Source: Alphaproteobacteria bacterium
Lineage (GTDB): Bacteria > Pseudomonadota > Alphaproteobacteria > Puniceispirillales > Puniceispirillaceae
DNA length: 64,000 bases
Reading direction: 5' to 3'
NCBI GenBank assembly: GCA_009920665.1
Contig: RFZL01000002.1
Location: 47,757 to 111,756 of the forward strand
The translations under genes were made by a program, and so were the position numbers. The first letter of the stretch is position 1. Every line of letters begins with the position of its first letter. The notes under the pieces were generated by a model. It searched no databases and was not told the origin of the DNA. It saw only the letters and a program-made list of their open reading frames with translations. Of the stretch, positions 1 to 8,568 are shown piece after piece.

Positions 1-165
1 ATAGGGGATCACCGTCGCGACCACCGTCTGCTGCAGCATGATTTCAGACAGCCACACATGGTAGGCTGGCGCCAGATCCGGCCAGCGATGCCGCCAGGGC
101 AGGCTGCGGCCATGCCGGTCATACCAGTCGAAAATGGCTGTGGCGGGAAAAGTCGGGCTGGTCAT
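1..165 (-). CDS. mutY: Adenine DNA glycosylase MutY, N-terminal fragment
   Basis: The reverse strand from ATG at 165 reads 55 residues to the window edge and is open, so the gene is cut by the boundary. The visible part has LPWR followed by [13 protein letters not shown], the start of the MutY/Nth helix-hairpin-helix glycosylase domain. MutY removes adenine mispaired with 8-oxoguanine. The catalytic Asp, the iron-sulfur cluster and the C-terminal 8-oxoG recognition domain lie outside. It is divergent from the DUF721 gene, as in many alphaproteobacteria. The family call is strong despite the short length, because the LSEIMLQQT block is typical of MutY. Confidence 0.85.
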   Translation of the reverse strand, partial: MTSPTFPATAIFDWYDRHGRSLPWRHRWPDLAPAYHVWLSEIMLQQTVVATVIPY

Positions 166-297
166 GGCGACGAGACTTGCATAGCCTCCCGGCCCGTTCA
201 ATCACCAGTCGGCATCACATCGGCATCACAATGGTCGCACCCGCATGTCTGTGCTACGCTCCGCCTCAGACCCGCCGCCAGCACCGGACAGCCGCAG

Positions 298-774
298 ATG
301 ACAGCCGACCGCCGCCACCGCATGACACGCCTTTCAAGACTCGTTGACGGCATGGTGGCGCCAAGCGTGCGCGAACGCGGCTTCGTGATCAGCCGGCTTG
401 TCTCGAACTGGCGCCAGATCGCCGGTGACATGGCGGCATGGAGTCGCCCCACGCAACTCAATCTGTCGCGCCGCGGTGGCGGCACCCTGAAAGTCGCGAT
501 CACCAGCGGTTACGGGCCGATCGCGCTGCAGATGAAACAACCTGTCATCGACCGGGTGAACGCAAATTTCGGCTATGGCGCGGTTGCCGATATCGTGTTC
601 GTGCAGACGCTTGCCCCGCAACCGTCACGTCCCGAAACTCCGGCAGGCGATAACCCGGCCGCACCCGCCCCCCTCGCCGAATCCATCTGGGAACTCGATG
701 CCAGGCTCGAGCGCGTCAAATCACCTGAGCTCCGCGCCGCGCTGCGCCGCCTTGGCTGGACTGAACGCGACTGA
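298..774 (+). CDS. DUF721 (DciA-like) protein
   Basis: A 158-residue protein of the DUF721 family, which includes DciA, the widespread loader or partner of the replicative helicase DnaB. Residues about 10-100 carry the family core (a WRQIAG motif, then LKVAITSGYGPIALQM). A proline- and alanine-rich linker and a short C-terminal helix follow. I chose ATG 298 because the reading frame upstream overlaps mutY and has no family similarity. It lies between mutY (divergent) and dsbA/smc, the usual alphaproteobacterial order. The DciA role is inferred from the family and not shown for this branch. Confidence 0.75.
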   Translation: MTADRRHRMTRLSRLVDGMVAPSVRERGFVISRLVSNWRQIAGDMAAWSRPTQLNLSRRGGGTLKVAITSGYGPIALQMKQPVIDRVNANFGYGAVADIVFVQTLAPQPSRPETPAGDNPAAPAPLAESIWELDARLERVKSPELRAALRRLGWTERD

Positions 775-849
775 CCACGGCGCCAAAACCGGTATTATCA
801 GGTGTGAATCTGCATTGCCCACCGCCCGGGGTTTGGCTATTGTGGCGCG

Positions 850-1494
850 ATGAAACAGACCAGCCTCAAATTGCCTGCCATGCCGCGCCGCCGCTTTGTT
901 GCGACAGGCGTCGGCGCAACAACCCTCCTCGCCATGGTGCCTTGTGCGCTGGCCGGCGATGATCTGCTGGAACATGCCCTGTCACCGCGTACGATCGGTA
1001 GCAAGGACGCGCCGATCCGGGTGGCTGAATATTACTCGATGACCTGCGGACATTGCGCCGATTTCCACAACAACACCTTTCCCAAGGTGAAAGCCAAGCT
1101 GATCGATGAGGGGATTGTCCGGTTCGAAATGCGCCCGTTCCCGCTCGACGGTCTGGCGTTGCGCGCGCACGCCCTTGTCCGCGCCGTGCCGGAGACAAAA
1201 TTCTTCCCTCTGGTAAAGATGCTTCTGGCCAAGCAGCCGGTCTGGGTGCGTGCCACCGATCCGGTCGCCGAATTGCAGAAAATGGCGCGGCTGGCTGGTG
1301 TCAGCGAGGATGAATTCAACGGCATCATGCGCAACCGGCCATTGCTGGAAGGCATTGTCGATCTGCGCCAGAAGGGCATGGATGACTGGAAGATCAGTTC
1401 GACACCCTCCTTTGTCGTGAATGATGATCTGTTGATTTCCGGCAACAGGGATTATGAAGAATTTGCCGAGCAACTCAGCGCCTTTGGTGCGTGA
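850..1494 (+). CDS. DsbA-family thiol:disulfide oxidoreductase
   Basis: A 214-residue thioredoxin-fold protein with a DsbA catalytic motif CGHC at residues 66-69 and a cis-proline in the STPSF segment. It should oxidise cysteine pairs of exported proteins in the periplasm. The N-terminus has RRRFVATG at 13-20, then a hydrophobic stretch and an ALA|G site near residue 35. This resembles a Tat signal more than a plain Sec signal. A cysteine at residue 32 lies inside the signal but does not form a proper lipobox. The gene sits between DUF721 and smc, a conserved alphaproteobacterial arrangement. Its likely re-oxidant is the DsbB encoded at 54288-54830. Confidence 0.85.
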   Translation: MKQTSLKLPAMPRRRFVATGVGATTLLAMVPCALAGDDLLEHALSPRTIGSKDAPIRVAEYYSMTCGHCADFHNNTFPKVKAKLIDEGIVRFEMRPFPLDGLALRAHALVRAVPETKFFPLVKMLLAKQPVWVRATDPVAELQKMARLAGVSEDEFNGIMRNRPLLEGIVDLRQKGMDDWKISSTPSFVVNDDLLISGNRDYEEFAEQLSAFGA

Positions 1495-1551
1495 GGGGCA
1501 TTTGACCACTTTGCCTGAAATTTGTTTCATGACCGGGGCTGGTAGCCGTCA

Positions 1552-4500
1552 GTGATTTTCAAAACCCTGAAGATGACCGGTTTCAAGTCCTTTGCCGACG
1601 CGGCAGAGGTCGAGATCGAATCGGGCATGACCGGCATTGTCGGCCCGAATGGCTGCGGCAAATCCAATATTGTCGAGGGTCTGCGCTGGGTGATGGGCGA
1701 AAGCAACGCCCGCCAGATGCGCGGCGCGGAAATGGACGATGTGATCTTTTCCGGCACCGAACAACGCCCGGCGCGCAATCTTGCCGAGATCACGCTGCAG
1801 CTCGACAACAGCAACCGCAGCGCGCCAAGCGAGTTCAACAACGAGGACGAGCTGGAGATCACCCGCAAGATCGAACGCGGCAAGGGAAGCAGCTATTTCG
1901 TCAATGCCAAGCCGGCACGGGCCAAGGATGTACAGCTTCTGTTCGCCGATTCGGCCACCGGCGCGCGGTCCTCGGGGATCGTCTCGCAGGGGCGCATCGG
2001 TGCCATTGTCGGCGCCCGCCCGACAGACCGTCGCGCACTGCTTGAGGAAGCCGCCAATATCCGCGGCCTGCACGCCCGCCGCCATGAGGCCGAATTGCGG
2101 CTTCGCGGCGCCGAGACAAATCTGGAGCGGCTCGATGATGTCATCGCCGGGCTTGTCGAACAGCGTGACTCGCTTCGCAAGCAGGCCCGTCAGGCGGCAC
2201 GCTACCGCTCTGTCGCCGACCGGATTCGGAAAGCCGAGGCGCAGCTTCTTCTGGCCCGCTGGCATGCCGCGGAATCAGCCCGCACGGACGCCGGCGCCGC
2301 CATGACAGCGGCACAGGCCGCCACTGCCGAACTGACCGCCGCCGCCGCCGCCTGCGCGACGCTCCGCACCGAACGTGCCGCCGCCCTGCCGTCATTGCGC
2401 GAGGCCGAGGTGGCGCGCGCGGCGGAATATCAGCGCCTGGCCATTACCCGGGACGAGCTTGACCGTGAAGAAGCGCGGATTCGCGACGCCATCGAGCGCG
2501 GCGCGCGTCAACAGGACCAGATGCGCGAGGATATAGCGCGCGAGACCGGCCTTCGCAGCGATGCCGATGAGGCGATGGTCCGGCTTGATGCCGAAGCCAC
2601 CGCCCTGCGGACGCAGATTGATGATGCCGCGCCGCAGCGTGACGAGGCGGAACAGAACCTGGCGAGCATCCGCGCACAGGCTGACGGGGCAGAGGCCGAG
2701 CTTGCCGATGCCGCCGCGCAGGTCCGTGCCGCCGCCGCAACGCGCGAGGCACTTGCGACAAGAATCAGCGATCTGGAAGGCCGGCTTGCCGCGGCCGCCG
2801 AGGCGCTTGCCGCCATCTCGCTGGAATCGCTCGAGGAGGAAGCCAGCCTGACGCAGGCTGATTTCACCGCCGCAGGCGAGGCCGCCGAGGCTGCGCGCCA
2901 GCAGCAGGATACCGCTGAAACAGCCTTTGCCGAAGCGCAGGCCGCCGCCGAGGCTACCCTTTCGGCGCGGCGCGACGCCGCCACGGTGACAGCGCGCCTG
3001 CAGGCGGAAATCGATGCACTCAGCTATCTGCTGACCGGCCCGGATGGCAGCGCCGATACGCCGGTCCTCGACAGCCTGGCTGTCAGCGACGGCATGGAAA
3101 AGGCACTGACATCATATCTTGCCGAGGAACTGGCCGCGCCGGCGGGAACCGGCGAGACAGCTTATTGGCGCGGCGGCGGCGACGCCGCGGCATTGACGCC
3201 GCCCGAAGGCAGCACGCCGCTGGCTGATTTTGTCAGCGGCGCCCCTGAACTGGCGACGACACTTGCCGGGGTCGGCATTGTCGACAGCGCGTCGGAAGCG
3301 CAGGTCATGCAACCGTCATTGCGACCGGGCCAAGCGGTGACAACCCGCGAGGGCGGGCTCTGGCGATGGGACGGTTTCGTGCGTCGCAGCGCCGCCCAGG
3401 ACAGCAGCGCCGAACGGATCCGCCAGCGCCAACGGCTGGAAACGCTGCAGGACGAGCTCGCATCCGCTACAGCCGCCGAGGCCGGACAGGCCGACGCTGC
3501 CGCCACCGCCGAAGAGGGGCTTCGCACCGCTCGGGAGTCTTTGGCCGCACAGCGCGTAGCCACCGACAGCGCCGAGGCGGCCAGAGCCACCGCGCGCCAG
3601 AAAGAGGAAAGTGCCGGGCTGCGGCTGGACACGGCACGCCAGCGCGCCATCGAGCTCGACGAGGCCACCACCGGCATGCGCGCCGACCTTGCCACCGCCA
3701 ATGAGGAGGCAGCAAGGCTTGGCGACGATGCGGCACTGGCACTGGCCGAGACCGAAGCGCGGCGGAAAGCCGAAACTGTACGCGGCTTGCTGGCCGAAGC
3801 GATGCAGGCCGAATCCCGACTTGCCGAAACATTGCGCGCGGCGCGTGACCGGCTTGCCAGCTGCCAACAGGAATCGGCGCAGTGGCAACAGCGTCAGGCC
3901 GGCGCCTCGTCACGCGTGGAACAGATGCAGACCCGCCTTGCCGAGGCAGAGGCCGAGCAGGCGCGGCTGGCCGCCATGCCGGACGATATCACCGCGCGGC
4001 GTCATGAAATGGGCGACCGGCTGGAAGCCGCCGAGGCCGAGCGCCAGGCGGCTGGCGACGCGTTGCATCTTGCCGAAACCGCGCTTGCCGAGGCCGAGGC
4101 CGCGCAGCGCAGCGCTGATGCCGCGCTGGCCGAAAGCCGCGAGCAGCTGATCCGCGCCGAGGGTATGCGTGAGCGCGCCGAGGAAAGCCGGCGCGTGATC
4201 CTGGAGCTGATCAGAGAGAAGCTGAGCTGCACGCCGGACGGGCTTCCGGAACTTGCCGAGGCCGAGGATGCGGCCGCGCTTCCCGAGCTTGGCGTTCTGG
4301 AGGAGCGGGTGCAGCGTCTGGTCCGCGAGCGCGACAATATCGGGCCGGTCAATCTTCGTGCCGAAACCGAAATGGCCGAGGTGGCCGCGCGGATCGAATC
4401 GATGGAGGCCGAGGCCGAGGATCTCGTCGCCGCCATCGAAAAGCTTCGCGCCGCCATTTCGAAACTCAACCGGCAGGGCCGCGAGCAGCTTCTTGGCAGC

Positions 4501-4971
4501 TTTGCCGAGGTCAATGCGCATTTCAAGGACCTGTTCAAGATCCTGTTTGGCGGCGGCACGGCGGAACTTCAGCTGACCGATTCCGATGACCCTCTTGAGG
4601 CCGGCCTTGAAATTCTGGCGCAGCCGCCAGGCAAGCGCTTGCAGTCTCTGTCGCTGCTGTCGGGCGGTGAGCAGGCACTGACCGCGCTGGCGATCATCTT
4701 TGCCGTGTTCCTGACCAACCCGGCGCCAATCTGCGTCCTTGACGAGGTTGATGCGCCGCTTGATGACACGAATGTCACCAGATTCTGCGACCTGCTGCGT
4801 GAAATCACCAACAAGACAAGCACGCGGTTCCTGGTCATCACGCACCACCGGATGACGATGGCAAGGATGGACAGGCTGTTCGGCGTGACGATGGAACAGC
4901 GCGGCATCTCAAAGCTTGTTTCAGTGGATTTGCAGACGGCCGAGCGAATCCGCGACGCGGCCGTGGCCTGA
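1552..4971 (+). CDS. smc: Chromosome partition protein SMC
   Basis: An 1139-residue SMC ATPase with an intact architecture. The Walker A GPNGCGKSN is at residues 31-39. Two long Ala/Glu/Arg-rich coiled coils flank a hinge at about 490-620. The C-terminal head has the LLSGGEQALTALA signature and Walker B VLDEVDAPLDD. The protein dimerises at the hinge and, with ScpA and ScpB (not in this window), compacts and segregates the chromosome. The start is GTG 1552, which places the usual FKSF motif right at the N-terminus. The length is normal for the family. About 290 bp of non-coding sequence follow. Confidence 0.97.
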   Translation: MIFKTLKMTGFKSFADAAEVEIESGMTGIVGPNGCGKSNIVEGLRWVMGESNARQMRGAEMDDVIFSGTEQRPARNLAEITLQLDNSNRSAPSEFNNEDELEITRKIERGKGSSYFVNAKPARAKDVQLLFADSATGARSSGIVSQGRIGAIVGARPTDRRALLEEAANIRGLHARRHEAELRLRGAETNLERLDDVIAGLVEQRDSLRKQARQAARYRSVADRIRKAEAQLLLARWHAAESARTDAGAAMTAAQAATAELTAAAAACATLRTERAAALPSLREAEVARAAEYQRLAITRDELDREEARIRDAIERGARQQDQMREDIARETGLRSDADEAMVRLDAEATALRTQIDDAAPQRDEAEQNLASIRAQADGAEAELADAAAQVRAAAATREALATRISDLEGRLAAAAEALAAISLESLEEEASLTQADFTAAGEAAEAARQQQDTAETAFAEAQAAAEATLSARRDAATVTARLQAEIDALSYLLTGPDGSADTPVLDSLAVSDGMEKALTSYLAEELAAPAGTGETAYWRGGGDAAALTPPEGSTPLADFVSGAPELATTLAGVGIVDSASEAQVMQPSLRPGQAVTTREGGLWRWDGFVRRSAAQDSSAERIRQRQRLETLQDELASATAAEAGQADAAATAEEGLRTARESLAAQRVATDSAEAARATARQKEESAGLRLDTARQRAIELDEATTGMRADLATANEEAARLGDDAALALAETEARRKAETVRGLLAEAMQAESRLAETLRAARDRLASCQQESAQWQQRQAGASSRVEQMQTRLAEAEAEQARLAAMPDDITARRHEMGDRLEAAEAERQAAGDALHLAETALAEAEAAQRSADAALAESREQLIRAEGMRERAEESRRVILELIREKLSCTPDGLPELAEAEDAAALPELGVLEERVQRLVRERDNIGPVNLRAETEMAEVAARIESMEAEAEDLVAAIEKLRAAISKLNRQGREQLLGSFAEVNAHFKDLFKILFGGGTAELQLTDSDDPLEAGLEILAQPPGKRLQSLSLLSGGEQALTALAIIFAVFLTNPAPICVLDEVDAPLDDTNVTRFCDLLREITNKTSTRFLVITHHRMTMARMDRLFGVTMEQRGISKLVSVDLQTAERIRDAAVA

Positions 4972-5054
4972 TCCCGGGCATGCCCGCGCCGGGGCCAGTT
5001 TCCCACCTGCCCAAACCCGCGGATTGGCTGGCAAAATCACAGCTGATTGAAAGC

Positions 5055-5084
5055 TTGACAAATATCGAGCCGCACCCCTATTTT
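5055..5084 (+). promoter_or_regulatory. Probable sigma-70 promoter of the F0 ATP synthase operon
   Basis: A perfect -35 TTGACA (5055-5060) is followed after 17 bp by CTATTT, or after 18 bp by TATTTT, as the -10. It lies 180 bp before atpI in the 293-bp gap after smc. I see no other good promoter in the gap. The assignment to the atp genes is by position only. Confidence 0.6.
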
Positions 5085-5264
5085 GTGCGCGATTTCGGGT
5101 ACCGAAGGTTGCCGCCCTGTGCAGTGACATTCGGGTCCGGTCAAATGGACATCAACCGCACGGGATGAGCAACGGCACACCGTATTTTGTCTTCTGGCCC
5201 AAGGGCGTGACATCGGGTTTCGGTGTTGGCTCCGGTCACATTCGGCCTCTCTGACAACACTGAC

Positions 5265-5639
5265 ATGAACGATCATGAACGGCACCGCGGCAAAGACCGC
5301 CTGCAGGATATAGACCGCCGGATCGACCGCATGCAGGAAGACAGGGCCGAGAAGGCGCGTGGGCCGGATCGTCACGGGTTGCCCGCCGGGGCAGGCGCCA
5401 TTCTGGCGCGGGTTGCGACAGAACTTGTCGCTGGCGTGATCGTCGGAACGTTCATTGGCTGGGTGCTGGATCGCTGGTTTGGAACATCACCGCTGTTCCT
5501 GGTGTTGCTGTTCTTTCTTGGTGCCGCTGCCGGAATGCTGAATGTGTGGCGGATGGTGTCGGGACGCGGCATGGCCGCCGGGTATTTTGACGAGCATCGG
5601 CGCGACGCCGACGGCGAGGACAAGCAGGACGGCGACTAG
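5265..5639 (+). CDS. atpI: ATP synthase accessory protein AtpI
   Basis: A 124-residue protein at the head of the F0 operon. Residues 1-45 are charged. Two hydrophobic segments follow, the first with GVIVGTFIGWVLDRWFG and the second in LFLVLLFFLGAAAGM, then a charged tail. This is the usual AtpI/AtpZ build. The protein helps assemble the c-ring and is not part of the finished enzyme. ATG 5265 was chosen over a start 42 bases upstream because it gives the typical short charged N-terminus. atpB begins 28 bp after its stop. Confidence 0.85.
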   Translation: MNDHERHRGKDRLQDIDRRIDRMQEDRAEKARGPDRHGLPAGAGAILARVATELVAGVIVGTFIGWVLDRWFGTSPLFLVLLFFLGAAAGMLNVWRMVSGRGMAAGYFDEHRRDADGEDKQDGD

Positions 5640-5667
5640 CCGTTGGTGAAGAGAGGACAACCGACCC

Positions 5668-6426
5668 ATGGCTTCTGAGGGCATGCATTCCCCGGTTGAA
5701 CAGTTCGAGATCAGGTCGATTGTCGATTTGAGCGCCGGCGGCTACGACATCTCCTTTACGAATTCCAGCCTGTTCATGCTGCTGGCGATGGTGGTCGGTG
5801 GCGGCTTCCTGTTCAGCGCGATGCGCAACCGCGAACTGGTCCCCGGACGGATGCAGGGCGCGGCCGAGATGATGTATGAATTCGTTGCCGATATGGTGCG
5901 TAGCAATGTCGGCAATGATGGCCGGGCCTATTTCCCGTTCGTCTTTACGCTGTTCGTGTTCCTGTTGTTCGGCAACATGCTGGGGCTGATCCCCTATTCC
6001 TACACCTTCACCTCACAGATCATCGTGACCTTCGCGATGGCCGGCTTCATCTTCCTCGCCGTGACGCTGATCGGCCTGTTCAAGCACGGCCTGCATTTCT
6101 TCAGCTTCTTCGTGCCACAGGGGGCACCAAAAGTGCTGATCCCGTTCCTGATCGTGATCGAGGTGATTTCCTATTTTGTGCGACCGGTCAGCCTGTCTGT
6201 CCGGCTGTTCGCCAATATGCTGGCGGGTCACACCATGCTGAAGGTGTTCGCCGGCCTTGCGGTGATGATCTCCGGCGCTGGCGGCATCGCGATGACCGGC
6301 TCGTTGCTGCCGTTTCTGGCGCTTGTCGGCCTGACCGGTCTGGAGGTGCTGGTGGCGGCGCTGCAGGCCTATGTATTCACCATCCTGACATGTATGTATC
6401 TGAATGACGCGCTGCATCTGCACTAG
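5668..6426 (+). CDS. atpB: ATP synthase F0 subunit a
   Basis: A 252-residue multi-pass membrane protein, the proton-channel stator subunit. The essential arginine is present in the conserved SLSVRLFANMLAGH helix, and the last helices match the family (GLEVLVAALQAYVFTIL). It forms the two half-channels that pass protons to the c-ring. A GAGAGGAC ribosome-binding site lies upstream of ATG 5668. The gene is the second in atpI-B-E-F'-F. Confidence 0.97.
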   Translation: MASEGMHSPVEQFEIRSIVDLSAGGYDISFTNSSLFMLLAMVVGGGFLFSAMRNRELVPGRMQGAAEMMYEFVADMVRSNVGNDGRAYFPFVFTLFVFLLFGNMLGLIPYSYTFTSQIIVTFAMAGFIFLAVTLIGLFKHGLHFFSFFVPQGAPKVLIPFLIVIEVISYFVRPVSLSVRLFANMLAGHTMLKVFAGLAVMISGAGGIAMTGSLLPFLALVGLTGLEVLVAALQAYVFTILTCMYLNDALHLH

Positions 6427-6535
6427 GCACAGCGTGGCGTAACGTTGACCGCTGACGTTCAAAAGCGGCCTTTGAAGACAAGACTGACCAAGACAACATT
6501 GAACTGATTTCAAAACCTACGGAAGGACTAGGAAA

Positions 6536-6763
6536 ATGGAAGTAGAAGCTGCAAAAATGATCGGTGCCGGCCTGGCCGTGATCGCTCTTGCCGGCGTGGG
6601 TGTCGGTATCGGCAACATCTTCTCCGCTCTTGTGACTTCGATTGCCCGCAATCCTGCAGCCCGCGGCGAAGTGTTCGGCATCGGCATTCTGGGCTTCGCC
6701 CTGACTGAAGCTATCGCGCTGTTCGCGCTGGTTGTTGCGCTGCTGCTTCTGTTCGCCCTCTAG
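6536..6763 (+). CDS. atpE: ATP synthase F0 subunit c
   Basis: A 75-residue hairpin of two transmembrane helices joined by the polar ARNPAARGE loop. The proton-carrying carboxylate is Glu58 in the second helix ([12 protein letters not shown]). Copies form the rotor ring. I see no sodium-binding signature, so it is taken as proton-driven. A 109-bp leader separates it from atpB and ends with GGAAGGACTAGGA before the ATG, a strong purine-rich ribosome-binding region. That fits the need for many c copies per enzyme. Confidence 0.97.
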   Translation: MEVEAAKMIGAGLAVIALAGVGVGIGNIFSALVTSIARNPAARGEVFGIGILGFALTEAIALFALVVALLLLFAL

Positions 6764-6778
6764 GCCGGTTTACCGGCC
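6763..6778 (+). promoter_or_regulatory. GC-rich hairpin between atpE and atpF'
   Basis: A perfect 6-bp stem (GGCCGG/CCGGCC) with a TTTA loop begins at the last base of the atpE stop codon. No T-run follows, so it is not a terminator. It could protect the atpE message end or be an RNA-processing point that sets subunit ratios. That role is inference. Confidence 0.4.
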
Positions 6779-6837
6779 CGAATGTGGCCCCGCTGTCGGG
6801 ATGCGTCCCGGCACGGGTGCCCGTCAAGGAGACTGGC

Positions 6838-7437
6838 ATGAGAAGAGTGCACGCATGGGCCACGACGGCCTCGGTGGCGGTGATGGCGACAGCCACGTCG
6901 GCCGCTTATGCGGCCGGTGGCGAAGCCGGGCTTCCACAGCTGAAGGTTGGCACCTGGCCATCACAGCTGTTCTGGCTCGTTGTCATTTTCGGACTTGGAT
7001 ACGTCTTTATGGCGCGGGTGGTGACACCCCGCATCGGGTCTGTTCTTGAGGAGCGCCGCACACGGCTCGACGAAGACCTGACCCGTGCCCGCGAGGCCAG
7101 CGCCGAGGCGGCGCAGACACGCGCCGACTATGAAGCGAGCCTTGACGAGGCGCGTAACGAAGCCGCCGAATTCGCGCGCAACGCCGCGAACGAGGCACAG
7201 GCAAAGGCCGACGCCACCGAGAAAAAGGCCGCCAAGAAGATGGCGACCAGGATCGGAAAGGCGGAAACCGCGCTGGCCGAGGCACGCGCCGAGGCGGAAA
7301 GCAATCTGACAGCTATCGCGACCGAGGCCGCCATTGAAGCGGCGACACAGGTGGCCGGCGTCAAACCGACAAAGGCACAGGCCGACAAGGCCGTGAAAGC
7401 GGCGGCCAAGACTCTGGTCGCGCAAGGAGTTGGCTGA
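6838..7437 (+). CDS. atpF': ATP synthase F0 subunit b'
   Basis: A 199-residue b-type peripheral stalk subunit. The order is a short hydrophobic Ala-rich N-terminus, a membrane anchor near LFWLVVIFGLGYVFMARVV, then a long Ala/Glu/Lys coiled coil to the C-terminus. The conserved TPRI and LEERRTRLDEDL after the anchor mark b/b' subunits. Alphaproteobacteria carry two different b genes that pair as a heterodimer, and atpF follows directly. ATG 6838 has AAGGAG just upstream and is preferred to an in-frame ATG 54 bases earlier. Its stop overlaps the atpF start (TGATG). Confidence 0.9.
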   Translation: MRRVHAWATTASVAVMATATSAAYAAGGEAGLPQLKVGTWPSQLFWLVVIFGLGYVFMARVVTPRIGSVLEERRTRLDEDLTRAREASAEAAQTRADYEASLDEARNEAAEFARNAANEAQAKADATEKKAAKKMATRIGKAETALAEARAEAESNLTAIATEAAIEAATQVAGVKPTKAQADKAVKAAAKTLVAQGVG

Positions 7438-7922
7438 TGGAAGGCATCGTCATGGAATCCGTCTGGGTAGCCGTCGGCTTTGTTGTCTTCATCGCGCTCG
7501 TCTGGAAAAAGGCGGGTGCCGCCCTGTCCGGCATGCTTGATGAACGCTCGGCGAAGATTCGCACCGAGCTTGACGAGGCGCGCGCGCTTCGTGAAGAGGC
7601 GCTTGACGAACTGCATCAGTTCCAGCGTCTGCATCGCGAGGCTGCCGAGGAAGCCAAGGCCATTCTGAAAACGGCCGAGGCCACCGCCGAGCGGATCCGC
7701 GAAAACGCCGAAAAGGCCGCCGAAGAAACGGTCAAGCGTCGCGAGCAGCAGGCGACCGCCAAGATCAAGGCCGCCGAGGCAGCGATTGTGACCGAGCTTC
7801 GCGAGAGGGCCGCCACGCTGGCCATCGCCTCGGCCGCGCAGATCATTACCTCAAAGCTGGATGACAAGGCCGGGCTGGCGCTGATCGACGACTCTGCCGC
7901 CGAAATCGAGAAGCTGAACTAG
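7437..7922 (+). CDS. atpF: ATP synthase F0 subunit b
   Basis: A 161-residue stalk subunit with one N-terminal membrane anchor (VWVAVGFVVFIALVWKK), then a continuous charged coiled coil. It pairs with b' to hold F1 against the rotor. The start codon overlaps the b' stop by one base, so the two are translationally coupled, which suits a 1:1 heterodimer. It is the last gene of the operon and a strong terminator follows. The F1 genes (atpHAGDC) are not in the window, which matches the split ATP synthase operons of alphaproteobacteria. Confidence 0.93.
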   Translation: MEGIVMESVWVAVGFVVFIALVWKKAGAALSGMLDERSAKIRTELDEARALREEALDELHQFQRLHREAAEEAKAILKTAEATAERIRENAEKAAEETVKRREQQATAKIKAAEAAIVTELRERAATLAIASAAQIITSKLDDKAGLALIDDSAAEIEKLN

Positions 7923-7951
7923 GCCACCGCTTCCACGCCAGGCAAAATTCG

Positions 7952-7979
7952 GGGGCACGCCACCGGTGTGCCCCTTTTT
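7952..7979 (+). terminator. Rho-independent terminator of the F0 operon
   Basis: A 10-bp stem (7952-7961 with 7965-7974, one G-T pair) has an ACC loop and is followed by TTTTT at 7975-7979. It starts 29 bp after atpF. It faces the 3' end of the convergent lipoprotein gene. Confidence 0.85.
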
Positions 7980-8023
7980 CGTGCCGGAACGTCTTGACTG
8001 GAACGTCTTGTTATTGAGGCGGT

Positions 8024-8497
8024 CTAGAGTCCCGGCACCAGGCTGATGATCAGTCGCTGGCCGTCAGTGACGGTGACTTCGTGCTCAACAACAGGATACA
8101 TGGTCTGCTGTCCCTTGCGGAAGCCGGCCTTGTATCTGATCGGCGGCGGGCTGCTGACAATCTTGTCTCCTTCGGCGACAAGGCTGACGACGTTGATCTG
8201 CGCGACGCCCGCCGGATATTTCTCAGCCCCAAGACGCTTAATCTTAAGGCCAATCGACAAGTCCATCGAGACGCCATTCTCGCCCACCTGCTCGCAACGG
8301 GCGCGAACACCGTTCAGGCGCGCATTGACAATCTCGCCGGTGTCATCAATCCGCATGAACGCCTCCGCTCCCGCTTCCGGTGCCGTCAGTTCGGGACATT
8401 TCACATATTCCGGATCGCCTGCACATGCCGCCAGCAATGCTGCCGTGACGAGGAGCGGGGATATGGCGAACAGGGGGTTTCGGATGCGACGTTTCAT
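8024..8497 (-). CDS. Putative lipoprotein, function unknown
   Basis: A 157-residue protein I do not recognise. It has a Lys/Arg start, a hydrophobic segment and a lipobox LLAAC with Cys25 as the lipidation site, so it should be membrane-anchored in the periplasm. The mature part has three further features. A CPEL segment and a second Cys (in RARCEQ) could form a disulfide. A middle region has alternating hydrophobic residues like beta strands. The end is hydrophobic (LIISLVPGL). It is divergent from ispH with a 71-bp gap and convergent with the atp operon. Nothing nearby suggests a partner. Confidence 0.7.
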   Translation of the reverse strand: MKRRIRNPLFAISPLLVTAALLAACAGDPEYVKCPELTAPEAGAEAFMRIDDTGEIVNARLNGVRARCEQVGENGVSMDLSIGLKIKRLGAEKYPAGVAQINVVSLVAEGDKIVSSPPPIRYKAGFRKGQQTMYPVVEHEVTVTDGQRLIISLVPGL

Positions 8498-8568
8498 GGC
8501 GGCATCCTAACTTCTTTTTCCGACAACAGCAATTGACCTATGACGCGTTATCGCGCAAGAACAAGCGC

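Noticed and set aside
940..960. A lipobox in the DsbA signal (cysteine 32)
   Set aside because: The residues before it are Met-Val-Pro, which do not fit the lipobox pattern. A signal peptidase I site (ALA|G) follows.
7986..8012. Direct repeat GGAACGTCTTG after the atp terminator
   Set aside because: Two 11-bp copies 16 bp apart in a convergent gap, with no third copy, no symmetry and no promoter use that I can support.
8533..8568. TTG start 36 bases upstream for ispH
   Set aside because: The extra residues are not family-like, and ATG 8569 gives the usual short N-terminus before RGFC.
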